Of a stretch of DNA of 24,134 nt, positions 7,835-14,739 are shown piece by piece. The notes under the pieces were generated by a model. It was not told where the DNA came from. It ran no database searches and saw only the letters and a list, made by a program, of their open reading frames with translations. Position 1 is the first letter of the stretch. Every line of letters begins with the position of its first letter. The position numbers were made by a program, and so were the translations under genes. Source of the stretch: Porticoccus sp. (GTDB lineage Bacteria; Pseudomonadota; Gammaproteobacteria; Pseudomonadales; Porticoccaceae); assembly GCA_023263825.1 (NCBI GenBank), contig JALQUJ010000156.1:1-24134 (forward strand). The letters are read 5' to 3'.

Positions 7835-7993
7835 TTGGATAATAAGCGAGACAACTATGGTGGTAAGACAGAAGGTATGAAAGAAGGTATGACGTTAGCT
7901 GCCATTGATTTGGGTTCGAACAGTTTTCATATGATTGTAGCTAGGGCTAGCCACAATGAAATAATGTATTTCATTTTTTTGTCACTTTTATGA
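7835..7993 (+). pseudogene. ppx: 5' remnant of exopolyphosphatase ppx
   Basis: The frame from TTG 7835 (or ATG 7877 / 7889) reads MTLAAIDLGSNSFHMIVAR, which is the N-terminal phosphate-binding motif of the Ppx/GppA exopolyphosphatase family. After about 7960 the match ends, and the frame runs through MYFIFLSLL to a TGA at 7991-7993. Full Ppx has about 500 residues; here at most 45-50 codons remain. It keeps the conserved position and orientation, divergent from trxA. An AAGGAAG ribosome-like site precedes TTG 7835. No other piece of ppx was found up to hemW. The fragment could still be translated as a short peptide, but it cannot be an enzyme. Confidence 0.8.
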
Positions 7994-7999
7994 CAAAAA
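7976..7999. repeat. Inverted repeat at the end of ppx homology
   Basis: TTTTTGTCA (7976-7984) and TGACAAAAA (7991-7999) are perfect 9-bp arms around a 6-base loop. It coincides with the point where ppx similarity stops and contains the stop codon of the remnant. It may be a terminator-like hairpin or a scar of the event that removed ppx. Confidence 0.45.
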
Positions 8000-8144
8000 T
8001 CACCGGTGTTTCATCTTTTAGCGTGATGCCTTGCCTTTTATATTGAACTGACAGTCCAAAAATAGTTCTAAACCGGGCAGATAATGCTTAGTTTGGCTAG
8101 AATCCTGGCGTCAAACAAACACATACTAATAAAGATAAAAACCT

Positions 8145-10277
8145 GTGAAAAAAATAGCTCTTCTTTTAGTTATAGCCCTTATTGTGGGCAGTTACCTCTT
8201 TTTTGATGGCCAAAAATACCTTAGCCTGGATTTTTTTCAGAATTTATACAAACAAGAGCCACTTCTGACTGCTGCAGTCTATTTTGTTATTTATGTTATT
8301 GGCACAAGCCTATCGTTCCCGGGAGCTGCCCTACTAACAATTATTGGCGGCATGATATTTGGATTATGGGTGGGGCTATTGTTGGTTTCTTTTGCCAGTT
8401 CGCTGGGTGCAACACTGGCCTTTTTAGTCTCTCGCTTTTTATTGCGTGACTGGGTGCAAAGCAAATTTGCCAATTATTTGGGTGCCGTAAATAAAGGTAT
8501 TGAAAAAGACGGCGCCTTTTATTTATTTTCTCTTCGTTTGATCCCTGTCGTACCATTTTGGGTGATCAATCTTGTTATGGGTATCACACCCATGAAAGCA
8601 GTTGTTTTTTATCTGGTTAGCCAGGTCGGTATGCTGGCAGGTACGGCTGTTTATGTGAATGCTGGTGCAGAATTAGGTGCGGTGGAGGAGTTTTCTACAG
8701 CGGGTATTCTCTCGTTGCCATTACTACTTTCATTTGCGCTCTTGGCTATCTTTCCTTTTATTGCCAGAGCGATTGTTGGCATTGTCCAGCGCAGAAAAGT
8801 TTATAAAAATTATCCAAAGCCATCTTTTTTTGATACCAACATGGTTGTTATCGGAGCTGGTAGTGGCGGGCTGGTCAGCTCTTATATTGCTGCCGCAGTT
8901 AAGGCCAAAGTTACCTTGATAGAAAAACATAAAATGGGTGGCGATTGCCTCAATACCGGCTGTGTGCCAAGTAAAGCCTTAATCAAGGCAGCCCGAACGG
9001 TAAATGATATTCATAAAGCAAAAGGTCTTGGTATTCATATTGCTGAACCAACCATTGATTTTCCTGCTGTGATGGAGCGTGTCAGGCAAGTGATACGGAA
9101 TATTGAGCCCCATGACTCAGTAGAGCGTTATAACTCTTTAGGGGTTGATTGCCTTCAAGGTGAAGCAACTATTTTGTCCCCCTGGGAAGTCAGCGTCGAC
9201 GGCAAAACCATCACCACCCGCAATATTGTCATCGCTACAGGTGCACGCCCGTTTATACCACCTATTCCGGGCTTGGATCAGTTGGATTATTTAACGTCAG
9301 ATAACCTCTGGGGTATCAATGAATTACCGAAAAGGCTTCTGGTTTTGGGTGGTGGCCCCACTGGTAGTGAGTTAGCTCAGGCCTTTAGTCGATTGGGTTC
9401 CAAGGTCACGATAGTAATGAGGCGGTCTCACCTAATGCCCCGAGAAGATCAAGATGTGTCTGAATTTATTCGTCAGAAATTTATTGCAGAAGGCATTGAG
9501 GTACTAACTGACCATCAACCCGTCAGTTTCGAAATCAGAGAAGGTGAGAATACTGTTCTGCTGGAAACAACAGATAAAAGTACTGATGAAAATAAAACCA
9601 AAGAAATAAGTTTTGACACGGTACTGGTAGCCCTTGGGCGTATGGCCAACACGGAAAAATTGGGCCTAGAAAATTTGGGCATTGAACTTAATGCTACCGG
9701 CACTGTGACGGTAGATGAGTATCTGCGAAGCCGTTACCCTAATATCTATGCCTGTGGTGATGTCGCGGGCCCCTATCAGTTTACTCACACTGCTTCACAT
9801 CAGGCGTGGTATGTAGCGGTGAATGCGCTATTTGGCCGTTTTAAAAAATTCAAAGTGGATTACTCGGTCATTCCATGGGCTACCTTTACCGATCCCGAAG
9901 TAGCACATGTGGGGTTGAGTGAAGCCGATGCCAAAGCAAAAGATATTCCCTATGAAATTACTAAATATGGCATGGATGATCTGGATCGAGCCATTGCAGA
10001 TAACATGGCTGAAGGCTTTGTAAAAGTACTCACCGTTCCCGGCAAAGACAAAATACTTGGGGCTACCATTGTGGGTTACCATGCGGGTGATATACTGACC
10101 GAATTTGTTACAGCCATGAAGCAGGGCCTGGGGCTGAAGAAAATTTTAGGCACTATTCATAGTTACCCAACTTTAAGCGAAGCTAATAAATTTGCGGCGG
10201 GAGAATGGAGCAGGGCACATGCCCCTCAAGCAATATTGCGATGGGTAGAGAAATATCACGGCTGGCAACGTAAATAA
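8145..10277 (+). CDS. TVP38/TMEM64 membrane domain fused to FAD-dependent pyridine nucleotide-disulfide oxidoreductase
   Basis: Two-domain inner-membrane flavoprotein of 710 aa, starting at GTG 8145. Residues 1-215 form a TVP38/TMEM64 (SNARE-associated/DedA-like) domain with several membrane segments, including LSFPGAALLTIIGGMIFG at 56-73 and RLIPVVPFWVINLVMGI at 131-147. Residues 230-710 are a mercuric reductase/dihydrolipoamide dehydrogenase-like enzyme. It has the FAD loop GAGSGG (237-242), the redox disulfide Cys268 and Cys273 in GGDCLNTGCVPSK, the NAD loop GGGPTG (402-407) and ACGDVAG (536-542). It is not a true MerA: no N-terminal heavy-metal domain and no C-terminal CC pair. In HSYPTLSE (672-679) Tyr674 stands where lipoamide dehydrogenases have the catalytic His. 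The substrate is unknown. It precedes an ArsM-like gene by 21 bases, suggesting metalloid chemistry. Such fusions occur in other proteobacteria. Confidence 0.88.
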   Translation: MKKIALLLVIALIVGSYLFFDGQKYLSLDFFQNLYKQEPLLTAAVYFVIYVIGTSLSFPGAALLTIIGGMIFGLWVGLLLVSFASSLGATLAFLVSRFLLRDWVQSKFANYLGAVNKGIEKDGAFYLFSLRLIPVVPFWVINLVMGITPMKAVVFYLVSQVGMLAGTAVYVNAGAELGAVEEFSTAGILSLPLLLSFALLAIFPFIARAIVGIVQRRKVYKNYPKPSFFDTNMVVIGAGSGGLVSSYIAAAVKAKVTLIEKHKMGGDCLNTGCVPSKALIKAARTVNDIHKAKGLGIHIAEPTIDFPAVMERVRQVIRNIEPHDSVERYNSLGVDCLQGEATILSPWEVSVDGKTITTRNIVIATGARPFIPPIPGLDQLDYLTSDNLWGINELPKRLLVLGGGPTGSELAQAFSRLGSKVTIVMRRSHLMPREDQDVSEFIRQKFIAEGIEVLTDHQPVSFEIREGENTVLLETTDKSTDENKTKEISFDTVLVALGRMANTEKLGLENLGIELNATGTVTVDEYLRSRYPNIYACGDVAGPYQFTHTASHQAWYVAVNALFGRFKKFKVDYSVIPWATFTDPEVAHVGLSEADAKAKDIPYEITKYGMDDLDRAIADNMAEGFVKVLTVPGKDKILGATIVGYHAGDILTEFVTAMKQGLGLKKILGTIHSYPTLSEANKFAAGEWSRAHAPQAILRWVEKYHGWQRK

Positions 10278-10298
10278 AAAAGACAGGTAGTTAAATTT

Positions 10299-11351
10299 AT
10301 GCAAGAAGAAGTGCAAGAAAAAGTACAAGACTATTATGGAAAAGAGCTAACTAGTTCTGAGGACTTAAAAACCGATGCCTGCTGTACCCTGGATAATATT
10401 CCAAAACACCTAAAACCTATTATGGAAAAAATCCACCCGGAGGTTTCCAGCAAATACTATGGTTGTGGTTTGGTGGCGCCTGAATTACTTGAAGGTATGC
10501 GCATTCTGGATTTGGGCAGTGGTTCTGGCCAGGACTGTTATGTGTTGTCTTCATTAGTAGGCGAGAGCGGTGAGGTTGTCGGCATCGATATGACTGACGA
10601 ACAATTAGATGTGGCTAATCGACATATTGATTATCACCGGGAAGCCTTTGGTTATGAAAAAGCCAATGTGCGTTTTATCAAAGGTTATATCGAAAAACTG
10701 GATGAATTAAATTTAGCAGACGAAAGTTTCGATATTATTGTTTCCAACTGCGTGATTAATTTATCCCCTGATAAACAGGCAGTATTGGCACAGGCACACC
10801 GTTTATTAAAACCCGGCGGTGAACTCTATTTTTCTGATGTCTATGCTGACCGTAGAGTCCCGGCAGCATTAATGGCGGACCCGGTGCTTTACGGCGAGTG
10901 TCTTAGCGGTGCACTCTACTGGAATGACTTTATTCAATTGGCAAAAAAAGCAGGTTTTGCCGATCCTAGATTAGTAGAAGATCGGCCTTTAGGAATCGAT
11001 AATGCCGAAGTGCAAAACAAAATAGGCCATATTAATTTTTATTCAGCTACTTACCGTTTATTTAAATTACCTGAATTGGAACAGAGCAGAGAAGATTACG
11101 GTTTATCAGTCACCTATAGGGGTGGTATTCCAAATAATGGTTGTGCATTTGAATTGGATAAGCAGAACAAAATGCCAAAAGGAAAAGTAATTTCGGTGTG
11201 TGGGAATACTTATCGAATATTAGAGGGATCTAGGTTTTCAGAGCATTTTGAATTTTCAGGAAATTTTGATCAACACCAAGGCATATTCAAACAAAGTGAT
11301 AATGTACTGCCTTTTTCAGAAGATAAAAAAGAAAGTATTGGTTGCTGTTAA
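10299..11351 (+). CDS. arsM: Arsenite S-adenosylmethionine methyltransferase (ArsM-type)
   Basis: Class I SAM methyltransferase, 350 aa, with the signature of ArsM, which methylates trivalent arsenic. The SAM loop DLGSGSGQD is at 71-79 and GIDMTDEQ at 95-102. Four cysteines match the conserved As(III)-binding set by context and spacing: Cys28/29 (DACCT), Cys56 (YYGCG), Cys151 (SNCVINLSPDK) and Cys201 (YGECLSGALYW). The spacings of 28, 95 and 50 residues compare well with algal ArsM (28, 102 and 50). A C-terminal domain of about 85 residues from 267 has Cys282, VCGNTY (Cys301) and ends in Gly-Cys-Cys; I recall this extension from ArsM proteins linked with arsenosugar synthesis. No arsS radical SAM gene, arsR or arsenic transporter is visible. 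Probably co-transcribed with the upstream oxidoreductase (21-base gap). The family is confident; the in vivo product is unknown. Confidence 0.88.
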   Translation: MQEEVQEKVQDYYGKELTSSEDLKTDACCTLDNIPKHLKPIMEKIHPEVSSKYYGCGLVAPELLEGMRILDLGSGSGQDCYVLSSLVGESGEVVGIDMTDEQLDVANRHIDYHREAFGYEKANVRFIKGYIEKLDELNLADESFDIIVSNCVINLSPDKQAVLAQAHRLLKPGGELYFSDVYADRRVPAALMADPVLYGECLSGALYWNDFIQLAKKAGFADPRLVEDRPLGIDNAEVQNKIGHINFYSATYRLFKLPELEQSREDYGLSVTYRGGIPNNGCAFELDKQNKMPKGKVISVCGNTYRILEGSRFSEHFEFSGNFDQHQGIFKQSDNVLPFSEDKKESIGCC

Positions 11352-11450
11352 ACTTTTTCACTAAACAAAACTGGAACTTTAAACCGAAGAAATAGTAATT
11401 ATTATGTGTAGTAAGATTACAAATAGGTGCTAAGAAATGGAATGCAGAAT

Positions 11451-11651
11451 ATGGATAAGTTAAGCAAAGGCGAGTTTTCAGCAATGCTTGCTTTCTTAAA
11501 GCGATTTTCTACTACTGAAATGGATCAGTTCGAACACTGGAAAATCGAAACGGAGTTTGGGAAAGTTTACATCGAATTAGCAAGAGTACCATCAAGGTCA
11601 GAAGAGGCTTATGTAGATTTGAATCACCTGCTAAGTGATAATAGTTTGTGA
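11451..11651 (+). CDS. Small hypothetical protein
   Basis: I do not recognise this 66-aa product. The ATG at 11451 is chosen because GGAA lies 8 bases before it; in-frame ATG 11442 and GTG 11427 are alternatives. The sequence is soluble and mixed in charge, with a likely helix at the start (MDKLSKGEFSAMLAFLKRF) and an alternating stretch (FGKVYIELARV) that could be a beta strand. It follows the ArsM gene by about 100 bases of AT-rich DNA and is convergent with hemW. No cysteines, so direct metalloid binding is unlikely. It could be the last gene of the accessory block or a chance frame. Confidence 0.45.
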   Translation: MDKLSKGEFSAMLAFLKRFSTTEMDQFEHWKIETEFGKVYIELARVPSRSEEAYVDLNHLLSDNSL

Positions 11652-11708
11652 CTTTCTATGAAAAATATATAACAAGTCAAGATAGACTCGACCACTGCTT
11701 TAGAAATG

Positions 11709-12857
11709 CTAATTATCAAATACTTCCAAAAGATTATTTAAAAACTGATGCCCTTTTTCTGTAGGCGATAGATTGTTAATTGGTTGTTCTATTAATTCTA
11801 GTTTTTTCAGTTTATCCAAAGCCGGCTGTATTTCTTCCAAAGTAATCCCCGTTCTATCCGAAAAAAATTGTTTTGGCACACCATTATTTAACCGCATAGC
11901 ATTCATCATAAATTCCATCGGTAATTCTTCTTTGGGAATAGTGTAGCAATTTGCCGTATAAGAATTTTCCCGGGCCAAATAATCTTCTGGCTTTCGTGTT
12001 TTTGCGGTTCGAATAATTCTACCTTCATCTACTAAGGTAACTTTTCCATGGGCGCCAGCACCAATACCCAGGTAGTCACCAAATTCCCAGTAATTCATAT
12101 TGTGTGAAGATTTATTTCCCTCTTTGCAGTAGGCGGAGACTTCGTATTGTTGGTAACCATTGTCTGCCAATAGTTTCAGACCTTTTTCCTGAATCGATTC
12201 CAAAATAATATCTTTTGGCAGGGTGGGTGGTTTGTTGTAAAAAACCGTATTGGATTCAATGGTTAATTGATACCAGGAAATATGGTTGGGATTTAAATCA
12301 ATGGCTTGCTTTAGGTCGGCCATAGCGTGTGAAATATCTTGTCCGGGTAAACCGTGCATTAAATCGAGATTGATATTTTCAAAACCGGCACTTCCTGCAG
12401 TTTCAATCGCTTTTATTGCTTGTTCTGAGGAATGAATACGTCCCAGTGCTTCTAGCTGATTATTATTAAAACTTTGTATACCGATGGAAAGCCGATTAAC
12501 ACCGATGCTTCTGTAGCCAGAAAATTTTTCCTGTTCAAATGTGCCGGGGTTGGCTTCAAGGGTGATTTCCATCCTATCTTCAAAACCTATTCGTTTTTGG
12601 GCTGCTTGAATAATTCGGCCTATGGTGTCAGCAGAAAATAAACTGGGTGTGCCGCCACCAAAAAATATGGAACTGAGTTTTCGGCCCTGCATATAGGGTA
12701 GCTCTAATTCCAAATCCTGAATCAGTGCTTGCAGGTATTCTTCCTCGAGTAATTGGTTATTTGCCGTGTGGGAATTGAAATCACAATAGGGGCATTTTTT
12801 TACGCACCAGGGGATATGTACATAAAGTGAGAGTGGTGGCAGTGTTAGTAGTGGCAT
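11709..12857 (-). CDS. hemW: Radical SAM heme chaperone HemW
   Basis: Radical SAM protein that binds heme and an iron-sulfur cluster and is thought to deliver heme to target enzymes; older databases call it an oxygen-independent coproporphyrinogen oxidase. The start LSLYVHIPWCVKKCPYCDF carries the cluster cysteines Cys18, Cys22 and Cys25 (CX3CX2C). GGGTPS follows at about 67-72, and the C-terminal HemN-like domain is complete. 382 aa is normal. It is the last gene of the metX-metW-DUF4426-rdgB-hemW run, 29 bases after rdgB, as in Pseudomonas. Its 3' third is strikingly AT-rich compared with the rest. Confidence 0.95.
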   Translation of the reverse strand: MPLLTLPPLSLYVHIPWCVKKCPYCDFNSHTANNQLLEEEYLQALIQDLELELPYMQGRKLSSIFFGGGTPSLFSADTIGRIIQAAQKRIGFEDRMEITLEANPGTFEQEKFSGYRSIGVNRLSIGIQSFNNNQLEALGRIHSSEQAIKAIETAGSAGFENINLDLMHGLPGQDISHAMADLKQAIDLNPNHISWYQLTIESNTVFYNKPPTLPKDIILESIQEKGLKLLADNGYQQYEVSAYCKEGNKSSHNMNYWEFGDYLGIGAGAHGKVTLVDEGRIIRTAKTRKPEDYLARENSYTANCYTIPKEELPMEFMMNAMRLNNGVPKQFFSDRTGITLEEIQPALDKLKKLELIEQPINNLSPTEKGHQFLNNLLEVFDN

Positions 12858-12886
12858 GGAGGAAATAGAGCTGTGCGCGCTAGCAA

Positions 12887-13474
12887 TCAGCGAGACAGCT
12901 TTTCTAACAGTTGTGCCATGGCTTTACCACGGTGACTCACTTTATTTTTCTGGGTTTTTTCCAGTTGCGCTGAGGTACAATCAAATTCCGGAATATAAAA
13001 GAGCGGATCGTAACCAAAGCCATTTTCACCCTCGGGAGAAAGAGTAATTAAACCTTCCCAGGTGCCCTGGCAAATAATGGGGGTGGGGTCTTCCGGGTGT
13101 CTCATATAAACCAGCAGGCATTGGAACCGGCCGGTGCGTTCATTTTCTTCAGCTTCCTGAAGTAGCGAAAGTAAGCGTTGGTTATTTTTTTCATCGGTGG
13201 CATTTTCACCGGAGAAGCGGGATGAATAAATACCCGGCGCGCCGTTAAGAATATCCACTTCCAAGCCAGAATCATCGGCAATGGCAGGAAGGCCTGTCAG
13301 TTTTGAAGCATGACGTGCTTTGATAATGGCATTTTCTACAAAGCTCAGGCCATTTTCGATGGCATCGGGCACCTTAAATTCTGATTGTGGCACCACATCA
13401 AAATTGAGCCCTGAAAGTAGTTGCTGAAATTCCGCCAGTTTTCCTTTGTTGCTGCTTGCCAGTGTGACTTTCAT
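12887..13474 (-). CDS. rdgB: dITP/XTP pyrophosphatase (RdgB/HAM1)
   Basis: Nucleotide-pool cleaner that hydrolyses ITP, dITP and XTP to monophosphates. The start at 13474 (MKVTLASSNKGK, 195 aa) fits the family; an ATG at 13495 would add seven residues (MLRTNKP). Neither has a clear ribosome site. Motifs are SNKGKLAEF near the N-terminus (substrate binding), IADDSGLEVD in the middle (catalytic Asp), and GFGYDPLFY and SHRGKAM near the C-terminus. It is separated from the upstream DUF4426 gene by a terminator-like hairpin, so part of its transcription may start inside 13496-13607. Translation into hemW is probably coupled only by co-transcription. Confidence 0.95.
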   Translation of the reverse strand: MKVTLASSNKGKLAEFQQLLSGLNFDVVPQSEFKVPDAIENGLSFVENAIIKARHASKLTGLPAIADDSGLEVDILNGAPGIYSSRFSGENATDEKNNQRLLSLLQEAEENERTGRFQCLLVYMRHPEDPTPIICQGTWEGLITLSPEGENGFGYDPLFYIPEFDCTSAQLEKTQKNKVSHRGKAMAQLLEKLSR

Positions 13475-13525
13475 TGGTTTGTTTGTTCTCAACATAAGTT
13501 GTGGGTTGAAATAAATGGTGGCCAG

Positions 13526-13558
13526 AAAAAGCCATTTCCCGTTTGAGAGAAACGGCTT
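13526..13558 (-). terminator. Hairpin terminator after the DUF4426 gene
   Basis: On the minus strand AAGCCGTTTC pairs with GAAATGGCTT (13529-13558 on +), with one G-U pair and a 10-base loop, then a run of T. It should reduce read-through from metXW-DUF4426 into rdgB-hemW. Confidence 0.65.
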
Positions 13559-13607
13559 ATGAATTTAGAGTAATTATTGGTTAGTTACAATCAAGTCGCT
13601 CAAAAAA

Positions 13608-14072
13608 CTAGTCGTTAAAATAGAATTTATTTTGAAACGAGAGTGAATGAGCTGGTTTGTTTGGGTCTGGTTGAACTTGTATTTTAAAGGTCATTGAATC
13701 TTCATTTTCAAATTCGAAGGGTGCGAGGTAGTAGACGGTTTTGCCTTCCCTCACTTCAAAGAACTTGAGCTTTTGTTGCTGAGCAAAAATATTGGAAACA
13801 GTGCCTTTAACCAGGGCAGTTTTTCCACCGACTTTGTCATCAACAATCACGGAAATATTGACCAGGCCTTTATCTTTACCGCGGATAATATTATAGGCGC
13901 TGGCTATTTCCGGCAGAATAAAGCTGCTGTTAAATGAGCTGTAATAGACTTTGATATTGCCAAATTCTTTATAGGGTTTGTTGTCTGCTTGTACGTTAAA
14001 AGCAAGTAGTGCTATTAGTAGTGCGGATAGGGGTATCCAAATTGATTTGTATAAATTGATAGGATTATTCAT
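13608..14072 (-). CDS. DUF4426 family periplasmic protein
   Basis: Conserved protein of unknown function that in Pseudomonas sits in the same place, between metW and rdgB. The ATG at 14072 follows a GGAGG ribosome site by 8 bases, giving 154 aa; an upstream in-frame TTG is rejected. A signal peptide covers residues 1-29 (hydrophobic core IWIPLSALLIALLAFNVQA). The mature part begins DNKPYKEFGNIKVYYSSFNS and is mostly beta-rich with few cysteines, which suggests a small soluble periplasmic domain. Its location among methionine genes does not by itself show a metabolic role. Confidence 0.88.
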   Translation of the reverse strand: MNNPINLYKSIWIPLSALLIALLAFNVQADNKPYKEFGNIKVYYSSFNSSFILPEIASAYNIIRGKDKGLVNISVIVDDKVGGKTALVKGTVSNIFAQQQKLKFFEVREGKTVYYLAPFEFENEDSMTFKIQVQPDPNKPAHSLSFQNKFYFND

Positions 14073-14142
14073 ATTGATTGCCTCCAAAAACCTCGAGGTT
14101 TTAAGGGTTTCCGTAATGAGTTTCTGTATTTATTTACGGAGC

Positions 14143-14739
14143 TTAATTGCTGAGTAAGTAAATCGCTGTATTACTAAACAGATTAGGACATATTCCTTTG
14201 ATCTGCCTGTCTAGGAATCGTTCAGCAACGAATTCCCGTTGATTTATCAGGATATTTTTTTCAGCACAGAGCACTTCGAAGTCTTTGACAGTACAGAAGT
14301 GGATATTAGGTGTGTCGTACCATTGATAGCTAAGTTCTTTGGTTACAGGCATACGGCCATGGGTTAAAAGAAAGATTCGGGCTTGCCAATGACCAAAATT
14401 TGGAAAAGTCACAATGCACTGTTTGCCAATTCTGAGCATTTCATCCAAGACGAGGTGTGGGTAACGCATGGCTTGTAATGCTTGGGTCATGATGACCGTG
14501 TCAAAACTATTGTCGGCGAATTGAGATAAACCTGTATCCAGGTTGGCTTCAATCACATTGACACCATTGGCTATGGCCGCAGTAATTTTTTCCTGATCAA
14601 TTTCCAGGCCGTAGCCTTCTACATTTTTGTGTTCTTTTAAACTTTTTAGTAGCGCGCCATCCCCACAGGCAAGGTCCAGTACGTGGCTTTGGGGGGCTAC
14701 CCATTGCTGAATAATATCGAGATCTATACGAATACTCAT
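14143..14739 (-). CDS. metW: Methionine biosynthesis protein MetW
   Basis: SAM-dependent methyltransferase-fold protein of 198 aa that works with MetX; in Pseudomonas both are needed for efficient homoserine acylation. The nucleotide-binding region is HVLDLACGDGALL at 19-31, then GYGLEIDQEKI. The conserved segment TFPNFGHWQARIFLLTHGRMP lies just past the middle of the protein. The ATG overlaps the metX stop by four bases (ATGA at 14736-14739), so translation is coupled. The 55-base gap to the DUF4426 gene carries that gene's ribosome site. Confidence 0.95.
   Translation of the reverse strand: MSIRIDLDIIQQWVAPQSHVLDLACGDGALLKSLKEHKNVEGYGLEIDQEKITAAIANGVNVIEANLDTGLSQFADNSFDTVIMTQALQAMRYPHLVLDEMLRIGKQCIVTFPNFGHWQARIFLLTHGRMPVTKELSYQWYDTPNIHFCTVKDFEVLCAEKNILINQREFVAERFLDRQIKGICPNLFSNTAIYLLSN

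Noticed and set aside
8145..10277. Annotation as mercuric reductase MerA
   Set aside because: The redox CX4C is shared by the whole superfamily. The N-terminal heavy-metal domain and the C-terminal vicinal cysteines of MerA are absent, and no mer genes are nearby.
11709..12857. Annotation as oxygen-independent coproporphyrinogen III oxidase HemN
   Set aside because: Length, N-terminal CX3CX2C context and operon with rdgB fit HemW, which is a heme chaperone rather than the oxidase.
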